A stretch of 64,000 nucleotides of DNA from Culex pipiens pallens (GCF_016801865.2 NC_068939.1:140063821-140127820), one strand, 5' to 3'; positions 34,754-45,986 are shown, counted from the first letter of the stretch. Notes: generated from the letters alone by a model not told the origin. Translations and numbers: made by a program.

Positions 34754-35027
34754 TCCCTACAAACATCTATACCACTAGGTGAAGTAGAGATCTCTGCGCA
34801 TTCTAGATAGATGTTTACTAACATGCCTTCCAATCCCCGAGGTTAGCAAGGTACCGGCCAGGAGCCCCTTATCTTACTGGATATTGGACTGGATACCGTG
34901 TTGGAATATTGTAACCGGATGAGAGTCTAGTGCTATTATACGTTTAATTACAGTTAAACAGCAAGATAAGCGTTGTGCAGCCATCCGGAATTGTGCGACC
35001 TTTATTGCTAATGCTAATGCTAATCAT
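34754..35027. other. Unclassified repeat-like sequence
   Basis: Contains CCTCCCTACA and AACATGCCTTCCAATCCC phrases resembling sequence near 50475, ending in a (GCTAAT)n run at about 35009-35024. No gene. Confidence 0.35.
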
Positions 35028-35308
35028 TTTTTTTTCAGTGTAGTCCTTATCCATACCTACAACTTTGCCGAAGACATTGAATCGATCGAAAAATTCCTTC
35101 AAAAGATACAGATTCATGAATTTTCATATATCATTTTTGTATGGACAGCTGCCAAATTTGTATGGAAAATTATATGGACAAACTAATGATGCAAAATGAC
35201 TTCTTTGGGCATACCAAAGACACCAAAAAAGTTTGAGCCCGATTAAAAAAAAAAAAACAAAAATTAAAATTAATAAAAAAAGACCGATTTCGTAAAGAAT
35301 TGCTCCAT

Positions 35309-35965
35309 GGATAAAATTTTGGTTCGAGGTGGATATCGTGTGATTTCAGTTTTATGCTCTAAAATAGACTGGCGACATTCAATATGCAAAGTCATTGTTT
35401 GTAAAGCGCTCAGAGACTACCAAATGGCGTTTTAAGTATCCGAACTCGTTTAATTGCACACTTCAAAAAACGTCTCTCCCGATTTGAAAAAAAAACTTGC
35501 CAAGTCATCGCCATGGGTCAGTAATCATCGCCGATACCCAAAGCCACTTTAAACTGATTGTGGACCACACGCGCATGTAGAATAGACTATTTTTGTCTTG
35601 TTTTTGAAGCCTTGTCGCGGCGCAGTTCACCTTTGGAAAGCACCAAAAAAAACTGTTGCACGATTATCTCGACCACAGCGGCGGCGTCAATCAAACTCCG
35701 CACGTGCCGCCTCAAAAGTTGGCGAAAATGTGTTTGTTTGTAGAATTCTGCCGCGAGGGAGGAGTGCCGGAGTGTGGGATGGGCGTGGGTGATTTTTGTC
35801 ACATTGGTGTTAACTAAAATGTTTGTTTCGCGATAACGGCGGGTGACAGGTGGAAATTTTATTTACCGTTGAATGTGAGTAACCGCTTTCAAATTAAAAT
35901 TACCCTACATTTACAGCAAATAACCTTCCAGCTTTTTTTTAATTTCATAACAGTATTCTATTTGC
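35309..35965. other. Intergenic DNA before the heptamer array
   Basis: No gene recognised. Short overlapping frames at 35558-35802 on both strands have no motif. Confidence 0.4.
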
Positions 35966-36767
35966 TTCTTGTTTCTTGTTTCTTGTTTCTTGTTTCTTGT
36001 TTCTTGTTTCTTGTTTCTTGTTTCTTGTTTCTTGTTTCTTGTTTCTTGTTTCTTGTTTCTTGTTTCTTGTTTCTTGTTTCTTGTTTCTTGTTTCTTGTTT
36101 CTTGTTTCTTGTTTCTTGTTTCTTGTTTCTTGTTTCTTGTTTCTTGTTTCTTGTTTCTTGTTTCTTGTTTCTTGTTTCTTGTTTCTTGTTTCTTGTTTCT
36201 TGTTTCTTGTTTCTTGTTTCTTGTTTCTTGTTTCTTGTTTCTTGTTTCTTGTTTCTTGTTTCTTGTTTCTTGTTTCTTGTTTCTTGTTTCTTGTTTCTTG
36301 TTTCTTGTTTCTTGTTTCTTGTTTCTTGTTTCTTGTTTCTTGTTTCTTGTTTCTTGTTTCTTGTTTCTTGTTTCTTGTTTCTTGTTTCTTGTTTCTTGTT
36401 TCTTGTTTCTTGTTTCTTGTTTCTTGTTTCTTGTTTCTTGTTTCTTGTTTCTTGTTTCTTGTTTCTTGTTTCTTGTTTCTTGTTTCTTGTTTCTTGTTTC
36501 TTGTTTCTTGTTTCTTGTTTCTTGTTTCTTGTTTCTTGTTTCTTGTTTCTTGTTTCTTGTTTCTTGTTTCTTGTTTCTTGTTTCTTGTTTCTTGTTTCTT
36601 GTTTCTTGTTTCTTGTTTCTTGTTTCTTGTTTCTTGTTTCTTGTTTCTTGTTTCTTGTTTCTTGTTTCTTGTTTCTTGTTTCTTGTTTCTTGTTTCTTGT
36701 TTCTTGTTTCTTGTTTCTTGTTTCTTGTTTCTTGTTTCTTGTTTCTTGTTTCTTGTTTCTTGTTTCT
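35966..36767. repeat. Heptamer satellite (TTTCTTG)n, array 1
   Basis: About 802 bp of TTTCTTG in tandem (about 114 copies) with no variant seen. Because 7 is not a multiple of 3 and no phase gives a stop, all six frames are open: plus frames read LVSCFLF, minus frames ETRNKKQ. These are not genes. The array ends TTTCTGAGAGC. Confidence 0.97.
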
Positions 36768-37793
36768 GAGAGCATAATTGGCAAAGGGAGCGCGTGGTCG
36801 TAAAAAAATATTCGGAGTGAAAAGTGATTTTTTTTTGTGTGTGCCTTTTGTTTCGCATTTTTGTCGTGAATTGTGATATAGTTTTCGATAAAAACGATCT
36901 AAGTTCGTTAGGTTTATCGCGCAGCAAAATTATTTTGATTCATTAAGAACGTCGTGTGGTGCGCGAGTCTTTTTGTGTTGAAAAGACCTTCCCATAGCTC
37001 CGTAGCTCGGAGAGCTCGACGTCGGTTGTTTGTGTGTTAAGCCCTCTCCATAGCATCGTAGCTCGAGAGGCAACGAAAATCAATACCTTATCTAGCTAAC
37101 AGAAAGAAGATCGGAAGGCACTTGATGATTGAGTTCGTCGCGTCTATTCCGTTGCAAATTCATGAACTAAATGATTATATAATTAAAAATCAGACTACGC
37201 TATCATTGCAGCATTGCGTTTAACACCTCATTTTATAAATAAATATTATTTGGTTTTATCTTTCCACAGCCGGCTGTCTAAGATTAAACCATTTCATTTA
37301 AAATTTAACAACAGTTAAACGGGAAATGTCTCATCCGCAGCAACCGATTGTTTGCCTTGAGAATAAAATATAATACCTTTCAACAAACACTATGATTTTG
37401 GGTCGCATCATCATCTTCTATGATGAATCCTGACCAAACACCCTATCCTACTAACCAATTTTCAGGTTCCTGGCGCTTGTGGGGTGTAAGCACAGAGTAA
37501 ATCAGCTGCCCTAGTAGCAACCTGCGCTAACTAACATTCCCGTCCCTAAAAATCGAGATCTACAAACTGACATGGCGGGCGCCGTTGGTGGCCAATGACT
37601 GCTACCTATTCGCAACTGATCTTGTTTTGGCAATCATGGTGTTTTATCTTTTCAGCGCATTCATACATGCTGTTGATAAGGGAAACACCACTAGATCGTC
37701 GAAGCCTATAATCAGTAGTGCTGAAAGGATATTACGGTTCTGTTCAGCAACGGAGGGGCAACCATGGGTGATCTCTCATGCTCATGCTCATGC
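36768..37793. other. Inter-array region with dispersed-repeat fragments
   Basis: Contains two related phrases with CCATAGC(T/A)(C/T)CGTAGCTCG at 36990 and 37048. TTTCC(A/G)CAGCCGGCTG(T/C)CT at about 37261 and ACTAACATTCCC(G/A)TCC at about 37530 both recur at 50571-50675, so part of this is a dispersed repeat. No gene is recognised. Confidence 0.45.
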
Positions 37794-37873
37794 TCTTGTT
37801 TCTTGTTTCTTGTTTCTTGTTTCTTGTTTCTTGTTTCTTGTTTCTTGTTTCTTGTTTCTTGTTTCTTGTTTCT
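37794..37873. repeat. Heptamer satellite, array 2 (about 11 copies)
   Basis: Same TTTCTTG unit, preceded by three ATGCTC hexamers and running straight into a tRNA-like sequence at TTTCTGGGAGC. Array 1 ends in nearly the same junction, TTTCTGAGAGC. Confidence 0.97.
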
Positions 37874-37950
37874 GGGAGCGGCCGTGGCTGACTGGTTACG
37901 GTGTTCGCTTTGTAAGCGAATGGTTCTGGGTTCGATGCCCATCTGCTCCC
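37874..37950 (+). other. tRNA-like sequence, TGT anticodon loop, probable SINE head
   Basis: An acceptor-type pairing GGAGCGG/CTGCTCC, a D-arm CCGT/ACGG, a five-pair anticodon stem TTCGC/GCGAA with loop TTTGTAA, and a perfect B-box GGTTCGATGCC are visible. The A-box TGGCTGACTGG is close to consensus. Extra bases between the acceptor and D-arm and a T-stem mismatch argue against a working tRNA gene. A SINE head or tRNA pseudogene is more likely. Confidence 0.6.
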
Positions 37951-38006
37951 AAACGAGAAAGTTAAGAACACATAAATTTGAAATGATGAATATGAACGAA
38001 AAATCA

Positions 38007-38085
38007 AAGTCGCTCGAGGCGGGGTTCGATCCCCCACCCTTTGGATTGGTAAGCAAAAATGCTAACCACTAGGCCATGACGACTT
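38007..38085 (-). other. Second tRNA-like sequence, opposite strand
   Basis: On the minus strand AAGTCGT pairs with GCGACTT (seven pairs), a good A-box TGGCCTAGTGG follows, and GGATCGAACCC matches the B-box. The anticodon stem is poor, so it is a pseudogene or SINE head. It faces the tRNA-like sequence at 37874-37950 across a 56-bp AT-rich spacer. Confidence 0.6.
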
Positions 38086-38536
38086 GGTGAGCGTGGACTG
38101 GAATTAGGAATACTGTTACAGAGAGCGAGTTGTGGCGCTATAACCACGGCAAATAGTGTCCAGGGCATTCGTGGAAATACAATGTCCCATCCCAGAGGGT
38201 CCCGGAGTACCAAACCTTCTTAGCATGGTGCTCCCAACGAATACAACCAAATCTCGGAGCGTATGGTGGTGTGTCCCCACGCTTCTTCCTCCCCTGTCGA
38301 TTCAGAATTGTGTTGTTGTTCGAACACTCCGTGCTCAAACTCAACCCAATTATGAGTCATCTCTGCGATACGGCTTTACGCAGTAGGCCTGGCCGCTTTA
38401 ACGCTTGTGTTGTTTCAATGCATTCCGATGCAATGGCGCACTACAAATGTTAATAAATGACAAGAAGAGTGCTAGGCGTCATCTAACCTAAGGCACTCTC
38501 CAGGATCCCTTCGAAAGATTGGCTGCGCTAGGGTCT
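38086..38536. other. Body of an unclassified retroposon, probable
   Basis: Moderate-GC, non-coding sequence that leads directly to a (GATTA)n tail, as in the 3' ends of some SINEs and LINEs. No conserved domain can be read. Confidence 0.35.
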
Positions 38537-38559
38537 GATTAGATTAGATTAGATTAGAT
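38537..38559 (+). repeat. (GATTA)n tail
   Basis: Four GATTA pentamers plus GAT directly abut the third heptamer array. A pentamer tail is consistent with a retroposon 3' end. Confidence 0.75.
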
Positions 38560-39500
38560 CTTGTTTCTTGTTTCTTGTTTCTTGTTTCTTGTTTCTTGTT
38601 TCTTGTTTCTTGTTTCTTGTTTCTTGTTTCTTGTTTCTTGTTTCTTGTTTCTTGTTTCTTGTTTCTTGTTTCTTGTTTCTTGTTTCTTGTTTCTTGTTTC
38701 TTGTTTCTTGTTTCTTGTTTCTTGTTTCTTGTTTCTTGTTTCTTGTTTCTTGTTTCTTGTTTCTTGTTTCTTGTTTCTTGTTTCTTGTTTCTTGTTTCTT
38801 GTTTCTTGTTTCTTGTTTCTTGTTTCTTGTTTCTTGTTTCTTGTTTCTTGTTTCTTGTTTCTTGTTTCTTGTTTCTTGTTTCTTGTTTCTTGTTTCTTGT
38901 TTCTTGTTTCTTGTTTCTTGTTTCTTGTTTCTTGTTTCTTGTTTCTTGTTTCTTGTTTCTTGTTTCTTGTTTCTTGTTTCTTGTTTCTTGTTTCTTGTTT
39001 CTTGTTTCTTGTTTCTTGTTTCTTGTTTCTTGTTTCTTGTTTCTTGTTTCTTGTTTCTTGTTTCTTGTTTCTTGTTTCTTGTTTCTTGTTTCTTGTTTCT
39101 TGTTTCTTGTTTCTTGTTTCTTGTTTCTTGTTTCTTGTTTCTTGTTTCTTGTTTCTTGTTTCTTGTTTCTTGTTTCTTGTTTCTTGTTTCTTGTTTCTTG
39201 TTTCTTGTTTCTTGTTTCTTGTTTCTTGTTTCTTGTTTCTTGTTTCTTGTTTCTTGTTTCTTGTTTCTTGTTTCTTGTTTCTTGTTTCTTGTTTCTTGTT
39301 TCTTGTTTCTTGTTTCTTGTTTCTTGTTTCTTGTTTCTTGTTTCTTGTTTCTTGTTTCTTGTTTCTTGTTTCTTGTTTCTTGTTTCTTGTTTCTTGTTTC
39401 TTGTTTCTTGTTTCTTGTTTCTTGTTTCTTGTTTCTTGTTTCTTGTTTCTTGTTTCTTGTTTCTTGTTTCTTGTTTCTTGTTTCTTGTTTCTTGTTTCTT
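38560..39500. repeat. Heptamer satellite, array 3 (about 134 copies)
   Basis: About 941 bp of uninterrupted TTTCTTG units, same phase and strand as arrays 1 and 2, ending in TTTTTATTTATTAATAAATT. Open in all six frames without being coding. Confidence 0.97.
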
Positions 39501-41057
39501 TTTATTTATTAATAAATTAAGAATTTAGTTTTGCTTTACGTTTCAATATAGCAGGTAACGAGCAAAGTTGCCTTCATCAGTTGCATATGCCTATCAAACT
39601 TTACATGATCTCACACCAACCATACCTCGTGGCAATTACTAAAAATCAATACACGGACTCACCCACGATTTTTTTCCAAATGCCCTTCACTTTTGGCGTT
39701 GCTCCCAAATCACGTTCGGATTATTCTTCCGAGAATCAATCCACGGCCGGGGTTAGAAAGTAACGAAAAAAAAGTAATCCCGAAACTTTCTCCGAATCAA
39801 TGACCACCTTTCTGACGCTCTTGTTGATTTCTAAACACCACAAAACACTGCCCGTCTATCGAGATCACACTTCTCGGAAACCATCGAGGCACCAAATTTT
39901 CCACGAAAACACCACCTTTTTCGAGACGATGTCAGGAAGCTTTTACTTTGTGCTGGAAGAGCAGCGATGCTGACTGCCCACGATTTTCAGCTCAGGAAAA
40001 TACCAACAACAAGTAAAAAGTATCCGTGTGAGAGAACAAAAAGCCGACTCCCGCTCTCCCAATAAGGGTTTTACATCACACAATGTAAACCACGAGGACA
40101 GGAAGCTGTAAACTTGCTTTTGTTTTCATGCTGCTGTGGAAAACAGAGAGGAAAATTTCTCTCACGAAGAGAAGATGAGAGAGAAAAGGGCGCGAGAGTA
40201 GTTTTTTTACAAAGCGCAAACAAGTGAAGTATTTTAGAAGAAATATAATTTAAAATATATATATTATAAAAACCCTAAACTACATTTATGCATTTTAATT
40301 TAAAATGTTTTATAAATACCTTTTCAAATTTCTTTTAAAATACTTATTATCTTTTCAAAGATTCCCTTGAAAAGATGAAACGTAAAATAAAATAAAAGAT
40401 TTTTTTTTTCAAAAACAATGATTTCAACCAAAATTACCAACGAAATTTCCCCCACGTGCGCTTGCATAAATCTCTCTCTTCCTACCGCTCTGGGGTGCAA
40501 CATTGTTGATCTTGTGGACTCGTCGTCGGTGAACTCTTGTTTTACATCCGAAACTTTGGAACGGCATCCATCTCCCCACTCCCACGTCCATCCGACCCCA
40601 TCCGTATGTTTGCTTGTTTTATGAAGAGGAGGCTCGCGTGTGCGACAAAGGTTCAAGGCCATTGCCACTGCCAAAGAGTGGCACACGTGCGGCCTCGCAA
40701 TCTGGTGCGAACTCAAGTTAGGCTGGTTCAGTTTAGGGCAGTTCAGGTAAAAACTATCAATAATGATTGACTATCAATTATTTTAATGTGTTTTACAAAT
40801 TATGATGCCACACAAGTCTTCACAAAACTTAACTTCTCTTGTTATATTTATTTTTCAATAAGTTTTATGTGCTTTTAGGCCGTTGCAAATATTTTTTTTC
40901 AATTTATTCCCCTTCGAAATCAGACCATACAAATCTCGGCCAAAAAACATTTATTCTTAAAAACTTAAAAATGTAAATGGAATCAGAAGTCTAATCAACT
41001 GTTAACAATTTAAAGTGCATTTTCCTCCGTTGATGACACCGACCAACAATATTTCTC
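39501..41057. other. Intergenic DNA
   Basis: No gene recognised. Short overlapping frames at 40324-40770 lack motifs. Confidence 0.4.
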
Positions 41058-41125
41058 CGCAGGCTCAACTCGAGGGGAAGCCTGAACTTTGGGGTCTCCA
41101 GAAACACGTAAGTTCAATGGAAATT
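41058..41125. mobile_element. End fragment of the CTGCGCAGG fold-back family
   Basis: CCGCAGGCTCAACTCGA, GGGAAGC and CCAGAAACACGT occur in the same order as at 8246-8310. The second arm is missing. Confidence 0.6.
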
Positions 41126-41595
41126 TTCTAAACTTTTCAAAACAAATATTTTCAGGAATAGACTATCATGAAAACAATTAAAAATAAAGGTAAAACGGAA
41201 TTTTCTCAGTTAAAATTTAAATGTAAATGCCTACATCTTGAAATCCATCCATTTTATCAAAAAATCTGTTAAGTACTTTTTCGTTGATTAGTGCGGTGTC
41301 TGTGACGACGCACAGTCCTATTTTTTCATGTTAATTTTCGTCTCTTTTGTGTCGCTGTTTGTGTGCATGGTGATTGGTCATTATAATTAAATAATGGCAT
41401 AAATAATGGGAACGCGCAGTCCTGTTTTTTTGTCTATTTCTTTTTCTTCTTTTCTTTCCTTTTTTTGATGAGCTTTTTCTTTTGTTCTTTTTATAAAGAT
41501 TTTGATAGAAACAACCCTATTTTTTTATACCGATGGATTTATATATCATCGATGATCGGATGGCACGCCGACAAATATGTTTTAAGACTTATTAT

Positions 41596-41808
41596 CAGCA
41601 ATTCCAGTTGAAAAGAGTTTTTCTGGGGGTTCCTTGGTCAAAATAATTAGACCCGTATTTTTTGGCATTAGGGTGACCTACATCGTGCCAGGATGGTTCG
41701 AAAAATGGCAATCTTCGTCATTTTTTTGCAAAAACCACTTTTTTCAAAAAATCATAGCTCCACGTCATTTCATCCGATTTTAGCTGTCTATGACGAAAAA
41801 GAAAGGTG
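41596..41808. mobile_element. Fragment of the 4697-5737 fold-back family
   Basis: Starts CAGCAATTCC and keeps the family order: CTGGGGGTTCCTTGG, AATAATTAGACCC, TTAGGGTGACCTAC, AAAACCACTTTTTTC, ATTTTAGCTGTCTA. It fuses directly with the next element. Confidence 0.7.
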
Positions 41809-43055
41809 GTTTGGGTGGGACTTAGAAAACATCAATTTTTCTGTTTTTAAACCTTTGCATGGCAATATCTCAGCAACTAAGAGTCGTATCAACAAAGTTT
41901 AAAAATGAAAAATATAGAGAATTTTCTCAGCCTTTCAAAAATATTTTTTTCAAGGGTGGGCAAACATGTGCACTAATTTAAAAAAATGAAAAACTGCGAC
42001 TACTTTAAAAAAGTCACCTAAAAATGGATTTAACTTGAAAACGGTGCGCTTTATCAAAATTTCACTATAGTACTTTTTGATTGCAAATTTGATTTTACAT
42101 CGAAAAATGAAGTTGAAAAATTGTTGCGATCAATTTTTCGAAAAAAATCAGTATTGATTCAAAAATTCATAACTCGCTCAAAGATTTTTTGCACATACTG
42201 GACATTTCTGAAAAGTTGGCATTTGATGTCCTCTAAAACATATCAAAAAATAAAAAAAAAATTAAGAATAGTTTTTTTTGCTAATCAAGTTTTAGTGACA
42301 AAAAGTTAAATAAAAAATCAACAAAAAATTTTTTACAGTGTATAATTTTTTTCAGTGTACTGCCGTTCTACGCATAATTATCCCATGTTCAAAAAGGGGC
42401 AACTGAGAAAAATGCGATTGAAACTTTTCGATCGATTTCTGTGTTTCTACGCATAAATGTCTCGTGGGTCCGTGTATTTACCTATATTTACGATATTTAC
42501 GGAATATTTACGGAAGTAAATCCAATGCACTACGGATCAACCTTGTGCCCAACCCCGTGCGTGGGTCCCTATTCGCCCTATATGTCCCTAATCACCCCGG
42601 TTAACATTTAATCACCCTTATTTGTAATCCTCTTACAGCTAAACAGGTACACAAGATAAAATGCTTCTTAAAACTCATGATTTCGTGATAGAAAATACTT
42701 GGTTGGACAATTATGCGTAGAAGTTCAACGATGGGACAAACAGACTTGGTGTTGTTTTCAATGATTTTCTGAACATAGTATAAGATTTTATGTGATTTTC
42801 TGAAAATATACGTAAAATTAAGCTTAAAAATGATAAAAAGTCAGAATCGTCCAAAAATGACATGATTTTTTTTAATTTTCATACATCATTTTTGTATGGC
42901 CAGCTGCCAAATTTGTATGGAAAATTATATGGACAAACTAATGATGCAAAATGGCTTCTTTGGGCATACCGAAGGCACCAAAAAAGTTTCAGCCGGATTA
43001 AAAAATACAAAAAATAAAATTTAAGAAAAAAGACCGATTTCGTAGAGAACTGCTC
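41809..43055. mobile_element. GAGCAGTTCTC fold-back family, copy D, interrupted
   Basis: Family sequence from GGGACTTAGAAAACATCAAT to about 42359, then about 510 bp of foreign DNA, then the right end (TTTGTATGGCCAGCTGCC to GAGAACTGCTC at 43055). Confidence 0.62.
42360..42870. mobile_element. Insert inside copy D, unclassified
   Basis: The segment begins TGCCGTTCTACGCATAATTA and contains an inverted relative, ACAATTATGCGTAGAAGTTC, at about 42708. Related copies of the host element lack it. Probably another non-autonomous element; the exact ends are uncertain. Confidence 0.5.
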
Positions 43056-43967
43056 ATTTGCCTTCGCTTCTCGCTCGGTTTTCTTCAGCCTTCGATTGGA
43101 ATGGGTAGTCAAAATTGAAACGTCAAAAGACTTGACGCGTTTGTTTTTTTGATGGCGCTTGCTAATTATTTATATGTTTCGGGATTATTTTTTAAGTGCA
43201 AAAAACATGTTGCCGGTAGTTGGAAGCAATTTTATATCTTAATCGCTTTGAAATCGTTACCCGAGCAGACGGAAATTACTTGGGAAGGTCAGTTTTTGGT
43301 GTTCTGAGAAGATCGAAACAGGTTATTGGGATGATCGGATAAGTTGTTAAAATAATAAAAATCAATAACAAAGATTTGTTCAAAGAATAACTTAAACTGT
43401 TATTATGTTGTTATTGCAATAACAAACCAATAACACAGAAGGAATCATGAAGGAATAACAAGATTTGTTATTTTGTGCGGAGAGGTGGAGCAGCATAATA
43501 ACAAAAAATGTTATTGAACTGGTATGTCTCCATAACAAAAAAGTTATTGTTTTGATTTATTTGTTATTTTGCAAATAAACCTGCAGTTGCCATAACTCCT
43601 CTGTACTAGTCAGGGCTGCAGAGTCGGGTACCTCCAAGCGACTTTGAATCCATACTTTGAAGACAACTCCGACTCTGGATGCAGGATATGACATCAACGT
43701 CGACTTCAGTTCTCCAAAAATACCCGACTTCACAGATTCCGATTCCAAGTGAAAGTTGCTGAAAACTAGCTGAATCCGATGCCGTCTCCGAGGTCACACT
43801 CCAGCTCGAACTTCAACGTCAGCTCCGACTTCCTCGCTCTGTGAAAAGAATAACAGTTTTTGTTATTCACATTTCAAAAATTAATAAATAAATCAATTCC
43901 CTTAGAGAACATAACAAACTTAAAAATAAACTACTTTCAAAAGTTAATTTTATCAGATTAATTTAAG

Positions 43968-45055
43968 CTTAAGGACCCCATTTCTTGGTCAAATAAATGA
44001 CCACGATTAAATTGGTCGAAATTATTCCATAGTTCTAGCTAATTTTAGTAAAATCCCTTAGGGGGTATATCAAATAAGTAAAAAAATCAACTTTCAAAAT
44101 TTCAACTTTTTAGAATAATATTAGCTTAAGAACCCCATTTCATGGCCAAAATAATGACCCCGATGAAATTGGACAAAATTATTCCATAGTATTAGCCATT
44201 TTAAACAAAGTCCTTTAGGGAATATATCAAATAATAAAAAAAATAACTCTCAAAATTTCAACTTTTCAGAATAATTTTAGCTTAAGGACTCCATTTCATG
44301 GCCAAAATAATGACCCATTATCCCATAGTTCTAGCCAATACAGTCGACTCTCTGGCTGTCGATCTTCTCGATATCAATAATTCTCCATCTATCGATGAAT
44401 TCTTCAGTCCCTTCAATCTGCATACTTCAATTATCTTCATTCCTCGATATTTTCCCTTGCTTGAAGGATCTCTTCCTCGACGGTCCCTTGGATTCTGTTT
44501 GCTTTAAAAATCTCTTCCGGTTGTCAATAATTTCACTTTCTCATGGCTTGCATAGACATTTTTCTTGGCGATACGAAGCTTTGAAGGGTGTTTGACATTA
44601 GTTTGTTTTGTTTGATGGACGTTGCCATGATTCTCTCCCATAGCTGGGTACCAAGAAAAACATATTTTCAATCGAGTTTTCATTTTGCATCGTTCTGTAA
44701 ACTGATGATTCTCTTCCTCGACGGTCCCTTGGATATTGACAACCAGAGAGTCGACTGTATTAGCAAAGTCCCTTAGGGGGTATATCGAATAATTAAAAAA
44801 AACAAATTTCAAAATTTCATCTTTTAACAATAATTTTAGCTTTAGCCATTTCATGGCTAAAATAATGACCCCGACGAAAATGGTCAAAATTATCCCATAG
44901 TTCTAGCCAATATTTGCAAAGTCCCTTAGGGTTGATATCAAATAATTTTTAAAAAATCAACTTTCAAAATTTAAACTTTTTAGAATAATTATTGCTTAAG
45001 GACCCCATTTCATGGCCAAAATAATGACCCCGACGAAATTGGACAAAATTATACC
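43968..45055. repeat. 157-bp tandem repeat, about 4.5 units
   Basis: Units start at about 43968, 44125, 44281, 44840 and 44995, each with CTTAAGGACCCCATTTC, AAAATAATGACCCCGA, ATCCCATAGTTCTAGCC and CCCTTAGGGGGTATATC. Unit 3 carries the 417-bp MITE. Confidence 0.85.
44341..44757 (+). mobile_element. TA-target MITE, copy 4, with empty-site proof
   Basis: Ends CAGTCGACTCTCTGG and CCAGAGAGTCGACTG with TA flanks. It splits a tandem-repeat unit at CCAA-TA-TTAGCAAAG; the neighbouring unit reads CCAATATTTGCAAAG uninterrupted, which shows that TA was the duplicated target. Confidence 0.88.
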
Positions 45056-45413
45056 TAAGATTCAACATATTTAACAAAAGAAAAAATAGTAATAGATTGT
45101 GTTATGGACACTTAAAATTTTTTCCATTAGTGCGATTTATGATAATTTTATTTCTAAGTCAGAATACCAAACGAATAACAAATCTTGTTATTAGGAGAGT
45201 TTTTGAAATGTATAACATTTCCTCTTATTAGCGTGTTATTAAACATTTTAAGTATAATATCACTTCAATACCAAATCTTGTTATTTTATCAGAAACTGTT
45301 ATTATTTTTTCTTCTTGAAGTTGATGTTCAGGATTAAATAATAACACTTTTTGTTATTTTAACAGGATTTGTTATTGAAATTTCATTAATTTTGTTATTA
45401 CCGTCTGCCCGGG

Positions 45414-45986
45414 TAGCGCAAGTGAAAAGATATTGATGGCGACTTTCGTTAAGCAGTTAACCTCTCATCTTGCGTGTGGTGTGGATGTGTGTGCCACCAA
45501 AATGTTGAGAAATGGTCTCGCAAAATAGAAATTATGATCAGAAGTGCATTTAATTAAATTTTGTTCTTTTTGGCCAGTAAATCGCTTAAATTTGCGTGCT
45601 TACTTGGGGCAGTGCTGTTGCTGATAAGTTTATAGCCTAAAATGGTATTTTTGAAGCTTTAATCGAGCATCAAACTCTCCATATGACAAAGATAGGTGTT
45701 TGATTAGAAAGGGTATATTTCCCCTAATAAAAATAGCTTATATAAGCCTAGAATAACATTTCTATAAAGTTTCATTGAAACTGGAGGTTCTATTCAAAAA
45801 GTACCTAAAAAAATCCTGATTTTGAGATTACTTTTTCAAGAGAACCAATGCACCATGGGTTTCCTATCTACATAGGACCGTTTGAAAAAGTAAGCGAGCT
45901 GATAATCTGCACTTCGTTCAATCGTTCAATAGGAAGGGATTTCGGATGAATAATGAAGACCAACACTTTTTTGCCGAACCAAACTA
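45414..45986. other. Intergenic DNA downstream of Upf1
   Basis: No gene recognised between the TIR element and the inferred Upf1 poly-A signal. Confidence 0.4.

Larger units (their letters stand above)
33470..35308. mobile_element. GAGCAGTTCTC fold-back element, copy C, interrupted
   Basis: The left arm runs from a GCGCAATTCTCTGAG start to about 34076. The right arm resumes at about 35028 with TTTTTTCAGTGTAGTCC and ends at AAAGAATTGCTC. About 950 bp of unrelated, palindrome-rich sequence lies between. Confidence 0.6.
43260..45413. mobile_element. CCCGAGCAGACGG TIR element, 2.15 kb
   Basis: The ends are CCCGAGCAGACGG and CCGTCTGCCCGGG, flanked by TA on both sides. Both subterminal regions are packed with TTGTTATT/AATAACAA units. 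The middle holds a 157-bp tandem repeat (43968-45055) interrupted by a MITE. No transposase is visible. A small relative is at 25810-26256. Confidence 0.75.

Noticed and set aside
35869..36927. Long open frames on both strands through the heptamer array (up to 338 codons)
   Set aside because: They are a consequence of a stop-free 7-bp repeat and encode only LVSCFLF or ETRNKKQ heptads.
37874..37950. Functional tRNA-Thr (TGT) gene
   Set aside because: Extra bases after the acceptor stem, a T-stem mismatch and an adjacent non-tRNA body fit a SINE or pseudogene better.
37874..38085. Twin SINE (dimeric tRNA SINE of Culex)
   Set aside because: The two tRNA-like units here are on opposite strands; Twin has them in tandem as I recall it.
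35966..39500. CRISPR-like array
   Set aside because: No spacers: the repeats are contiguous 7-mers in a eukaryotic genome.
38561..39528. Open frames of about 315 codons in array 3
   Set aside because: Same heptamer artefact; no unique coding sequence attached.
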